Below, piece by piece: positions 51,759 to 59,286 of a stretch of DNA of 64,000 bases. The first letter of the stretch is position 1. Each line of letters begins with the position of its first letter. A program made the position numbers and the translations under genes. The DNA lies in assembly GCF_014170335.1 (NCBI RefSeq), contig NZ_LZZS01000004.1, positions 682,001 to 746,000 of the forward strand, given 5' to 3'. The notes below the pieces were generated by a model. The model was not told where the DNA came from, did no database searches, and worked only from the letters and a program-made list of their open reading frames with translations. This DNA is from Achromobacter sp. UMC46 (GTDB taxonomy: Bacteria > Pseudomonadota > Gammaproteobacteria > Burkholderiales > Burkholderiaceae_B).

Positions 51759-53261
51759 ATGACGATTGCCGAGGCCACGCTGGTGGCGGCGTGCGAACGC
51801 GCGTGGCGCCAGCCTGAATGGGCCGCGCGGCCCGCCATCGTGACGGCCGATGAAACGCTGAGCTATGCGGCGCTGCATCGCCGCGTCGGCCAAGTGGCGG
51901 GCGGGCTGCGCGCGGCCGGCGTGCCGCGCGGCGGCTTCGTGGCGGTGGCGATGGAGCGTTCGCTGGACCAGGTGCTGGCCATTCTGGGCGTCATGGCGGC
52001 GGGAGCCTGCCCCTGCCCGCTGGAACCGCGCCTGTCCGTCGAAGAAACGGCGCGCCGCGTGTCGGCAGTGGGGCTGGACTGGATGCTGCACGACGAGGCC
52101 AACGCCGCCACGGCCCAGGCCAGCGGGTTGCCTGCGGCGCGCTTGCTGCCGGCCGCCCGCGTGGCGCAGGGGCCGGAGGACTGGGCGGGCAGCGATGTCT
52201 CCGCCGCGGATCCCGGCCTGCTGCTGTTCACCTCCGGCAGCACCGGCAATCCCAAGGGCGTGCTGCTTAGCCACCTGGGCCTGGCGAACAATGCGCGCGG
52301 CGTGCTGGCGCACACCGGCCTGACGCCGGACGACCGCCTGCTGCACGTGATGCCGCTGCATCACACCAACGCACTGAACAACCAGCTATTCACGCCGCTG
52401 CTGGCAGGCGCCAGCGTCGCGCTGGCGGGACGCTTCCGGGCGGACGACATGCCGGGCCTGCTGCGCGCGTTCCGACCCACCATCATCACGGGCGTGCCCA
52501 CCATGTACGCCCGCATGCTGGAACTGGCATTCGATCCGCAAACCCTGGCGGGCCTGCGCTTCGCGCGCTGCGGCTCGGCCCCGATCACCGAAGCGCTGCA
52601 CCGGCGCATCGAGGCTTTTCTGGGCTGCCCGCTGGTGGTGTCCTATGGCTTGTCGGAAGCGACCTGCACGTCCACGATGAACCCGCCGGCGGCGCGGCGC
52701 GTCGGCTCGGTAGGCACGGTGCTGGCCGGCCAACGCGTGACGCTGCGCCTGCCGGATGGATCGGAGGCGGCGCCGGGGGGCGAAGGCGAGATCTGCATCG
52801 AAGGCGACAGCCTGATGCTGGGTTACCTGGGCGTCGGCGGCGCGGACGGCGCCACGCCGGCGCGCTTGCAGACCGGCGACCTGGGCCGTTTCGACGAACA
52901 GGGCTACTTGAGCATCACGGGCCGGATCAAGGACGTGATCATCCGCGGGGGCGAGAACATTTCGCCCGCGTTGATCGAAGGCGTGGTTGCGGGGCTGGCC
53001 GGCGTGGCTGCGTGCTGCGTCGTGGGGGCGCCGGACGAGGACCTGGGCGAAGTGCCGGTGGTCTTCGTGCAGCGCAAGGGCGCAGTCATCGAGGCGGCGG
53101 ATATCCAGGCCGAGGTGCTGGCGCGCCTCGGCCGCATCTACGTGCCTCGCGAGGTGCTGTGGATCGAGCGCCTGCCGGAGAACGCCGTGGGCAAAGTGGA
53201 TCGCAAGGCTTTGGCGCGGCAGGTGGCGGCTACCGCCGACCCGCAGGCCGCCGGCGCCTGA
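51759..53261 (+). CDS. AMP-dependent acyl-CoA synthetase/ligase
   Basis: This 500-residue ANL-superfamily enzyme activates a carboxylic acid as acyl-AMP and then acyl-CoA. The P-loop LLLFTSGSTGNPKGVLLSH, the A5-like SYGLSEATCTSTMNPP, the hinge region GRIKDVIIRGGENISP and the C-terminal Lys in ENAVGKVDRKAL are all present. The SYGLSEAT motif is typical of benzoate, long-chain or aryl-acid ligases. It is the last gene of the CoA operon, ending 3 bases before the convergent GntR gene. Confidence 0.92.
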   Translation: MTIAEATLVAACERAWRQPEWAARPAIVTADETLSYAALHRRVGQVAGGLRAAGVPRGGFVAVAMERSLDQVLAILGVMAAGACPCPLEPRLSVEETARRVSAVGLDWMLHDEANAATAQASGLPAARLLPAARVAQGPEDWAGSDVSAADPGLLLFTSGSTGNPKGVLLSHLGLANNARGVLAHTGLTPDDRLLHVMPLHHTNALNNQLFTPLLAGASVALAGRFRADDMPGLLRAFRPTIITGVPTMYARMLELAFDPQTLAGLRFARCGSAPITEALHRRIEAFLGCPLVVSYGLSEATCTSTMNPPAARRVGSVGTVLAGQRVTLRLPDGSEAAPGGEGEICIEGDSLMLGYLGVGGADGATPARLQTGDLGRFDEQGYLSITGRIKDVIIRGGENISPALIEGVVAGLAGVAACCVVGAPDEDLGEVPVVFVQRKGAVIEAADIQAEVLARLGRIYVPREVLWIERLPENAVGKVDRKALARQVAATADPQAAGA

Positions 53262-53264
53262 CGA

Positions 53265-54176
53265 TCAGGCCTGGCCGCGCAGCCGGGCCAGTTCGGCGGA
53301 CAGTTCGGCCACCAGCGCCTCGGCGCGCGCCAAGGGGTCATGGCCTTGCGGCGCGGCAGGCGCGAAGGGCTCGGAAGCGGCTTGAACCGGCGCGTCCTGC
53401 TGCAGCCGGGGATGCACGCTTTCGTGGCCCATGCTGACGTCCACGTCGAACACCAGCTGTTCGGCGCGGTGCCACGTCGTGAACCATTCCAGCGGCCGGT
53501 CGTGCTGGTCCATGCCTTGGCCTTGCAGCATCAGCAAGGGGGTGCCGGCCTGCGTATCCAGCAACGCGGCCAGCGTGGCGTCGGCGGCGACGGCGCGGAT
53601 CTGGTTGCGCCCCGCGCCAGGGCGCAGGCCGAAGCGGCGGGTCAGCACGCCATGCAGGGATGCGTCGGCAAGGTCTTCGGCGCGCAGGCCGGGCACGGCG
53701 TCGGCGGGCAGCCAGGTACGCACATAGGCCAGCGGCGCATCGGCCACGTGGCGCAGGCGTTCCAGCATCAGCAATTGCGCGGTGCCGAAAAAGGCGGCCA
53801 CGTCGTCGGGCGGTTCGGCCCGGGCGAAGGCCAATACGCGGGTCTGCAAGGCCACGCCAGATTGGGCGAACTGTTCATACAGGCCGGTGGAGCGCTGTAC
53901 CAGCCGGCGGTGCTCCTGAGGCGCCGCCACGGTGGCGGGGCGCCCGGTTTCGCGTTGGATCAGGCCTTCGGTGGCCAGCGCGGCCAGCGCCTGGCGCACC
54001 ACGCTGCGCGCCACGCCGAAGCGGTCGCACAGCGCGGCTTCGCTCGGCAGCACGGCGCCGGCCGCAAGCTTGTTCGTCCGGATGTATCCCCGCAGCAGGG
54101 TCGCCACCTGGGCGTGCAGCGGGATATCGCCGGAGCGGTCAAGAATGGGCAATGCGTCGTGCGTGGCGGGCGCCAT
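53265..54176 (-). CDS. GntR-family (HutC/UTRA-type) transcriptional regulator
   Basis: This 303-residue regulator has a winged HTH (about 15-85; IPLHAQVATLLRGYIRT, GVARSVVRQALAALATEGLI) and a UTRA sugar-acid-binding domain. About 55 extra residues rich in Ala, Pro and Glu form a C-terminal helix. GGAGG lies 9 bases before the ATG at 54176. It follows pdxA2 by 5 bases on the minus strand. A perfect 12-bp inverted repeat with GTACGTAC cores at 57555-57583, upstream of the permease, is its likely operator. Confidence 0.92.
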   Translation of the reverse strand: MAPATHDALPILDRSGDIPLHAQVATLLRGYIRTNKLAAGAVLPSEAALCDRFGVARSVVRQALAALATEGLIQRETGRPATVAAPQEHRRLVQRSTGLYEQFAQSGVALQTRVLAFARAEPPDDVAAFFGTAQLLMLERLRHVADAPLAYVRTWLPADAVPGLRAEDLADASLHGVLTRRFGLRPGAGRNQIRAVAADATLAALLDTQAGTPLLMLQGQGMDQHDRPLEWFTTWHRAEQLVFDVDVSMGHESVHPRLQQDAPVQAASEPFAPAAPQGHDPLARAEALVAELSAELARLRGQA

Positions 54177-54181
54177 GGGAA

Positions 54182-55234
54182 TCAACCTCCGGTTTGTGCC
54201 CGCGCAGTTTCCCATACATGCGTCCAGCCCGGGGCCAGATGCGCGGCGCGTTCGGCCGCCAGGATCAGGCTGTCTTCGCGGGCGATGCCCTTGCCTGCGA
54301 TGTCGAAGGCGGTGCCGTGGTCGACCGAGACGCGCACGACGGGCAGGCCGACGGTGATGTTGACGCCATCGTCGCCGTACACGGCCTTGAAGGGCGCGTG
54401 GCCCTGGTCGTGGTAACAGGCGATCACGAACTGCCACTTGCCGCGCACGGCCTGCGGGAACAAGGCGTCGGCCGGGATCGGGCCGGCGGCCAGGATGCCG
54501 GCGGCGTTGGCTTCGGCCACGGCGGGCGCGAGGATGTCGGCGTCTTCGCTGCCGAAGATGCCGTTTTCACCGGCGTGCGGGTTCAGGCCCGACACAGCCA
54601 CGGGCTGGTCGCCGCGGCCCAGGGCCTTGGCGAACGATCCGGCCAGCCGCAGCACGGCGCGCATGCGCGCGGGCGTCAGGTCTTCGATGGCCTGGCGCAG
54701 CGACACGTGGGTCGTGGCGTGGAAGATGTAGAGGTCGCCGGCCGACAGCACCAGCGAAAAGGTCTTGACGCCGAATTCGTGCGCCAGCAGTTCGGTGTGG
54801 CCGGGCCATTTGTGGCCGGCGGCGTGCATGGCGGCCTTGTTCAGCGGCGCGGTGACGATGCCGTCGACCTCGCCGGCGCGCGCCAGGGCGCAAGCCGTCG
54901 TGACGAAGCGCACCGAGCCGTCGCCCGCGTCGGCGCTGATTTCACCCAGCTTGACGTGAGCCAGCGACGGGCCGGCTTGCAGCACTTCGATCGTGCCGGG
55001 GGCATTGGTGCAGTCGGCTGCGCGGTCCAGCTTGCGGACGATGGCGGGGTCGCCGCCCAGGCTGCGCACGGCGTTGACCATGACGTCCACGTCGCCGACC
55101 ACCAGCAGGCGGGCCTTTTGGCGCAGTGCGTCGTGGCCCATCAGCATCTTGGCCGTGATTTCCGGGCCAATGCCCGCCACGTCGCCCAGGGTGACGGCCA
55201 GCAAAGGCAGCTTGTTGGGTTGGGGTTGTGTCAT
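54182..55234 (-). CDS. pdxA2: D-threonate/4-hydroxythreonine-4-phosphate dehydrogenase (PdxA2-like)
   Basis: This 350-residue PdxA-family dehydrogenase has metal and substrate motifs TLGDVAGIGPEI, HKWPGHTELLAHEFG, GLNPHAGENGIFG and CYHDQGHAPFKAVYG. In sugar-acid operons the PdxA2 branch oxidises 4-phospho-D-threonate, which decarboxylates to dihydroxyacetone phosphate. Coupling by ATGA to a DUF1537 kinase supports that role over vitamin B6 synthesis. The start at 55234 lies inside that overlap. Confidence 0.92.
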   Translation of the reverse strand: MTQPQPNKLPLLAVTLGDVAGIGPEITAKMLMGHDALRQKARLLVVGDVDVMVNAVRSLGGDPAIVRKLDRAADCTNAPGTIEVLQAGPSLAHVKLGEISADAGDGSVRFVTTACALARAGEVDGIVTAPLNKAAMHAAGHKWPGHTELLAHEFGVKTFSLVLSAGDLYIFHATTHVSLRQAIEDLTPARMRAVLRLAGSFAKALGRGDQPVAVSGLNPHAGENGIFGSEDADILAPAVAEANAAGILAAGPIPADALFPQAVRGKWQFVIACYHDQGHAPFKAVYGDDGVNITVGLPVVRVSVDHGTAFDIAGKGIAREDSLILAAERAAHLAPGWTHVWETARAQTGG

Positions 55235-56448
55235 CGCTTGAATCTCCTGTCGCGGATCGCGCGCACCGCGCGAACCAGTACGTCTTCGGTGCCAAAGCCG
55301 CCGGCCTTGGTCACCACGGGCAGGCCCGCGGCCGTGCCCCCGGTCAGCGTGCCCAGAGGCACGCCGCCCATGACTTCGTCCACCAGCGCAATGCCGCGGG
55401 CGGCAAGCGCCACCAGCACGCTGCGCGCGCCATCGCCGCCGGTGGCGACAACGCCCGCCGCGCGCGAGGTGGTGATCAATTGTGCCGCCAGGCTGCCCAG
55501 CCGTTCGGCGACCTTCTCGGAATCCAGACCGTCCAATTGGCCTTCGGGCGCCAGCAGCAGCACCGTGCCGGCTTCCGCCGCAGCTTGCGCATGCGCTTGC
55601 AGCAGGGGCTGGCTCCAGGCCTGCCATGCCGCGTCGTCCGCCAGCTGGGCCAACGAGGGCGTCCAGGTGTCGGCGCCCGCGGTCTGCAGGGCGGCGGCTT
55701 GCGCGCGCGCGGCGCTGTGCTGCGACGTCACCACGACCACGACGGGCGCGGTCTGGTCGGCGCCGGCCCAGACGCGGGCCAGCGGCACGGCCAGGCCGCC
55801 CGCGCCCACGGGCAGGGCATGTTCGCCCAGCAGGCCGATCGCGCGCGCCAGCCGTTCCAGGTCGGCATCCGAAGCGGCGTCGACGACTACGGTGTGGCCG
55901 GCTTGCCGGATGCGCCGGGCCAGCGCGTCCGGCGTTTCGCCGTCTTGCGCCGCGACGTGGGCGCAGCCTAGCAGGGTGGGGATATGGCTTTCGGTCACCG
56001 GGGTCACCGGATCGGTCGCGGCCGAGGTCTCGGTGACCGGCTTGCCGTTCACGTAGAGGATGCCTTGCTGGACGGTGCGGCCGGTGGCCGGGAAAGCGGG
56101 GCAGATCACCGCCACCGTGTCCGGGCCCCAGGCGGCGCGGGCCGCGTCGATCTCGGCCTTGAACGCGCCGCGCAAGGTGGAGTCCACCTTCTTGTACAGG
56201 CGCGACACGCCGGCCGCGCGCAGCTGTTGCACGTTCAGCGCGATGAGGCGCGCCGCGTCGGCGGCGGGCAGGGCGCGGCTGTTGGTGGTGACGGCCAGCA
56301 CTTCCACGCCGGCCGTGGCCGGCCCGGACAGCGCCTCGTCGGCGCCGCCGATGGACAGGTGCGTGCTCCAGCCGGCGCGGACGAACTGCACCGCGGTGTC
56401 GCCGGAACCGGTCAGGTCATCGGCGACGATGGCGATCGTGGGATTCAA
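55231..56448 (-). CDS. dtnK: Four-carbon acid sugar kinase (DUF1537, D-threonate kinase type)
   Basis: This 405-residue two-domain kinase has an N-terminal substrate domain (IAIVADDLTGSGDTAVQF, LYKKVDSTLRGAFKAEI) and a C-terminal nucleotide-binding domain (VVATGGDGARSVL, GVPLGTL, VVTKAGGFG). DUF1537 proteins phosphorylate D-threonate, D-erythronate or related acids at O4. With a PdxA2 partner the expected substrate is D-threonate or L-threonate. It overlaps both the permease stop and the pdxA2 start by 4 bases. Confidence 0.92.
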   Translation of the reverse strand: MNPTIAIVADDLTGSGDTAVQFVRAGWSTHLSIGGADEALSGPATAGVEVLAVTTNSRALPAADAARLIALNVQQLRAAGVSRLYKKVDSTLRGAFKAEIDAARAAWGPDTVAVICPAFPATGRTVQQGILYVNGKPVTETSAATDPVTPVTESHIPTLLGCAHVAAQDGETPDALARRIRQAGHTVVVDAASDADLERLARAIGLLGEHALPVGAGGLAVPLARVWAGADQTAPVVVVVTSQHSAARAQAAALQTAGADTWTPSLAQLADDAAWQAWSQPLLQAHAQAAAEAGTVLLLAPEGQLDGLDSEKVAERLGSLAAQLITTSRAAGVVATGGDGARSVLVALAARGIALVDEVMGGVPLGTLTGGTAAGLPVVTKAGGFGTEDVLVRAVRAIRDRRFKR

Positions 56449-57473
56449 AGCGCCTCTCCGCGCGCCTCGCCCAATGTGGGCGTGCCGCGATTTGCTTCCG
56501 CATCCTCGGATTTAAGCTCGCCGGCCCGCTTGAGGAAGTACGAGGCCAGGATCGGGGCCAGGATCGAACTGATCAGCACGCAGGCAGCGACCTGCGCGGT
56601 GGCGGTCGACACGTATTGCTGGAAGTTCGGATCGGCGGCCGCCACCACGGCGGGCGTGGCGATGGCGTTGCCGGCGGTCGTGCCGGCGGCAAAGCCCAGG
56701 CCGCTCTTGCCGCCGCGGCGCAGGATCAGGCGATAGCCCAGATAGACCAGGCCGCCGGTGATGGGGCTGATGATCAGGCCCAGGATCAGGCCGCTGATGC
56801 CGCCGCTGACGACGGCGCCCAGGTTGATGCCGGTGCCCAGCGCGAAGGCGAAGAACGGGATGACAATGTTGGGCACGGGTTTGAGCACGTCGCGCCATTT
56901 GGGGTCCAGGTTGCCGACCAACACGCCCAGCAGGAAGGGCACCAGCGCCGCCACCAGGGCGATCATCGGAATATCGGCCAGGCCCGAGGCGCCCAGGAAC
57001 AGCAGGCTGAAGAAGGGGCCGTCGTTGACCGCGCTGGCGACGTAGGCGCCGCGGTCGCGGGCATCGCCGTACTGGCCGGTGTAGGCCAGCCAGAGGCCGC
57101 CGTTGCTGTTGTCGAAGGCGGCCAGCAGGGCCAGGATGGACACGCCCAGCACGCCGTCCAGGCCGACATAGCTGCCCAGGATGATGATGAGCGTGGCGGG
57201 CACCAGCGTCTTCATCAGCAGGATGGTGCCGGCGGTGGCCAAAATGGGGCCGCCGGTGCGGGCGTTGACCTGCGTGCCGGTCGCGAAGATCAGCAGCGCG
57301 ATCAGCGGCAGGGCGCTGTTCTTGAAGAGCGCGGTGGTGAACCCGCCGATGGCCAGGGCGTCAGGGGCGAAGGTGCCGATCAGGGAACCCAGGATCAGCG
57401 GCACGAGCATCAATCCGCCAGGGATCTTTTGCATGGTGCCAAAAAAAGGCGAACGGGAAGTTGCGGTCGACAC
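56445..57473 (-). CDS. 2-keto-3-deoxygluconate permease-family transporter (KdgT-like)
   Basis: This 342-residue transporter has about ten helices. Marks of the KdgT family are IPGGLMLVPLILGSLIGTFAPDAL, LAAFDNSNGGLWLAYTGQYGDARDRGAY and AGTTAGNAIATPAVVA. Members carry sugar acids with protons; in DUF1537/PdxA2 operons they are thought to bring in the four-carbon acid. It is the first gene of the operon, with the palindromic operator 82 bases upstream. Confidence 0.92.
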   Translation of the reverse strand: MSTATSRSPFFGTMQKIPGGLMLVPLILGSLIGTFAPDALAIGGFTTALFKNSALPLIALLIFATGTQVNARTGGPILATAGTILLMKTLVPATLIIILGSYVGLDGVLGVSILALLAAFDNSNGGLWLAYTGQYGDARDRGAYVASAVNDGPFFSLLFLGASGLADIPMIALVAALVPFLLGVLVGNLDPKWRDVLKPVPNIVIPFFAFALGTGINLGAVVSGGISGLILGLIISPITGGLVYLGYRLILRRGGKSGLGFAAGTTAGNAIATPAVVAAADPNFQQYVSTATAQVAACVLISSILAPILASYFLKRAGELKSEDAEANRGTPTLGEARGEAL

Positions 57474-57554
57474 TTGCGGAGTCTCCAGGATGGTTCTGGT
57501 GGTTGCAGACGTTCGTTGACGCGTCTGTCACGGGGTTGAAAAACCGTAGTGTAC

Positions 57555-57583
57555 ACCTGTACGTACTAGCTGTACGTACAGGT
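57555..57583. promoter_or_regulatory. Candidate GntR (HutC-type) operator
   Basis: ACCTGTACGTAC and its exact complement flank a 5-base spacer (TAGCT), giving a perfect 12-bp inverted repeat. Each arm holds GTACGTAC, close to the GT-x-TA-x-AC pattern of HutC-type regulators. A further GTGTACAC palindrome overlaps the left end. It lies upstream of the KdgT-like gene and is the obvious target for the GntR protein encoded at 53265-54176. Confidence 0.75.
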
Positions 57584-57624
57584 TTTCCCGCCCAAAACAA
57601 CGGCACATTTCCCGTTCGCCGCCT

Positions 57625-58173
57625 TCAGGCGTACCGCGCCCGCCGTGTGCCGCCTTCGCGCCGGCTGGCCTTCTCCGAGACGATATTGTCTTCCGCCATG
57701 CGGCGTCCCCGTTGCTCGATGCGGACCAGGAAGTCGCGCAGCAGCGCGATTTCGCTGCCGCTCAGGTCCTGTACCAGCAAGTCGTTCAGCCGCGAGACCT
57801 CGGGCAGCAGGGCCTGGTAACGGGCGATGCCTTCGGCGGTGGCCTCGACGCGCACGACCCGGCGGTCGGCGCTGTCGTGAAGCCGCCGCAGCCAGCCCTT
57901 TTCGCATAGCGTCCCAAGGGTGCGCGACGTGCGGGCCAGGTCCAGCTTGGCGGTGGCGGCCAGTTCGGCCGAATTCATGATGCCGCCCTCGACGGCGCAG
58001 GCCAGGATCCGCCATTCGCGTCGGGTGATGCCGAAGCGGCCTTCGCACATCCGCACGAAGACCGGGTTGGACTGGGACCAGGCCTGGTACAGCCGGTACA
58101 TCAGCATGTCCGCCAGATGGGGCGGGTCGGACGCAGGCGGCTCGGAGGGGGGCAGGGTGGGCGTGGCGTGCAT
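57625..58173 (-). CDS. MarR-family transcriptional regulator
   Basis: This 182-residue regulator has the MarR winged HTH (about 45-130; RFGITRREWRILACAVEGG, TAKLDLARTSRTLGTLCEKGWLRR, the DRR wing DSADRRVVRVEATAEG). It has short Pro-rich N- and basic C-terminal tails. It is divergent from the Bug-sulfatase pair, with a 127-base gap between them, and probably controls them in response to an aromatic or phosphonate/sulfate-ester ligand. Confidence 0.92.
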   Translation of the reverse strand: MHATPTLPPSEPPASDPPHLADMLMYRLYQAWSQSNPVFVRMCEGRFGITRREWRILACAVEGGIMNSAELAATAKLDLARTSRTLGTLCEKGWLRRLHDSADRRVVRVEATAEGIARYQALLPEVSRLNDLLVQDLSGSEIALLRDFLVRIEQRGRRMAEDNIVSEKASRREGGTRRARYA

Positions 58174-58300
58174 ATCGTTATGGAAAGTCCTGGATTAGAT
58201 CAACCAACGGCCGCGTTGCTACATTCCATTCACTCATTCGGTATCGGCCAAGCATGAATAACCATAACCGACAGCGGGCCACTGTCTCCAGGAGAAGACA

Positions 58301-59275
58301 ATGCGTAAATGGATGACGGGCGCCCTTGTGGCGACGGCGTTGACGGGGGCGGCCCCGCTGGCCTGTGCGCAGCAGGCGCCACTGGACGGTCCGCTGAGCA
58401 TCGTCGTCGGCTATCCGCCGGGCGGCAGTTCAGACCGCATCGCGCGCCTGGTGGCGGATCGCTTGAAGGACCGGGTCGGCGTGCCGGTCGTGGTCGAGAA
58501 CAAGACCGGCGCCGGCGGCCGCATCGCGGCGCAGGGCCTGCATGCCGCGCCGGCCAGCCAGAACGTGTTGATGCTGGCCAACCCGGCCGTCATGGTGGTG
58601 GCGCCCCTGGTCTACGCGCAGCCGGGGTACGACGCCCAGCAGGACTTCAAGCCCGTGTCGCTGGCCAGCCGCTACAAGTTCGCCCTGGCGGTGCCAGCCA
58701 GTTCGCCCATCAAGGACGTGGCCGCCTTGCGCCAGTGGTTGGGCGCGAACCCCAAGCAGTTCACCGTCGGCGTGCCGGCCACCGGCAGCCTGCCTCACTT
58801 CTTCGCGTTGATGCTGGGCCGCGAGATCAAGATGGAGCCGGAAGTGGTCGGGTACCGGGGCTCGGCGCCGCTGATCTCCGAGCTGATCGGCGGCATCCTG
58901 CCCCAGGGCATCGACACGCTGGACACCTTGCTGCCGCAGCACCGCGCGGGCAAGATCCGCATCCTGGCCACCTCCGGAGACACGCGCGACGCGGATTTGA
59001 AAGAGGTGCCCACCTTCAAGGAAAGCGGCGTGAACCTGGCGGCCGACGGCTGGAACGCCTTCTTCGCGCCCGCGGCGATGCCGCAGGCGAAGATCGACCG
59101 CCTGGGGGCCGACATCGCGGCCATCCTGCGCGAACCCGCCATGCAGGAGGCCGTGCGCAGCGCATACCTGGAACCGGTTTCGCTGGACGCCGCCGGCACC
59201 GCCGACATGCTGACGGCCTATCGCAAGCAGTGGGAGCCCGTGGTGCGGGCCTCCGGCTTCACGGCCACGCAATGA
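58301..59275 (+). CDS. Bug/TctC-family tripartite tricarboxylate receptor
   Basis: This 324-residue periplasmic receptor has signal peptide TALTGAAPLACAQQ. The motifs LSIVVGYPPGGSSDRIAR and VENKTGAGGRIAAQGL identify the family. It differs from the other receptors here in the central part (GYRGSAPLISELIGGILPQG in place of HVPYKG), so its ligand probably differs. GGAGAAGA precedes the ATG. Its stop lies 11 bases before the sulfatase start, suggesting that it captures the ester or the acid released from it. Confidence 0.93.
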   Translation: MRKWMTGALVATALTGAAPLACAQQAPLDGPLSIVVGYPPGGSSDRIARLVADRLKDRVGVPVVVENKTGAGGRIAAQGLHAAPASQNVLMLANPAVMVVAPLVYAQPGYDAQQDFKPVSLASRYKFALAVPASSPIKDVAALRQWLGANPKQFTVGVPATGSLPHFFALMLGREIKMEPEVVGYRGSAPLISELIGGILPQGIDTLDTLLPQHRAGKIRILATSGDTRDADLKEVPTFKESGVNLAADGWNAFFAPAAMPQAKIDRLGADIAAILREPAMQEAVRSAYLEPVSLDAAGTADMLTAYRKQWEPVVRASGFTATQ

Positions 59276-59286
59276 CGGGACCCGCC

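Noticed and set aside
53660-56056. 798-codon open frame on the plus strand opposite the GntR, pdxA2 and kinase genes
   Set aside because: It is low-complexity and antisense to three well-supported coupled genes.
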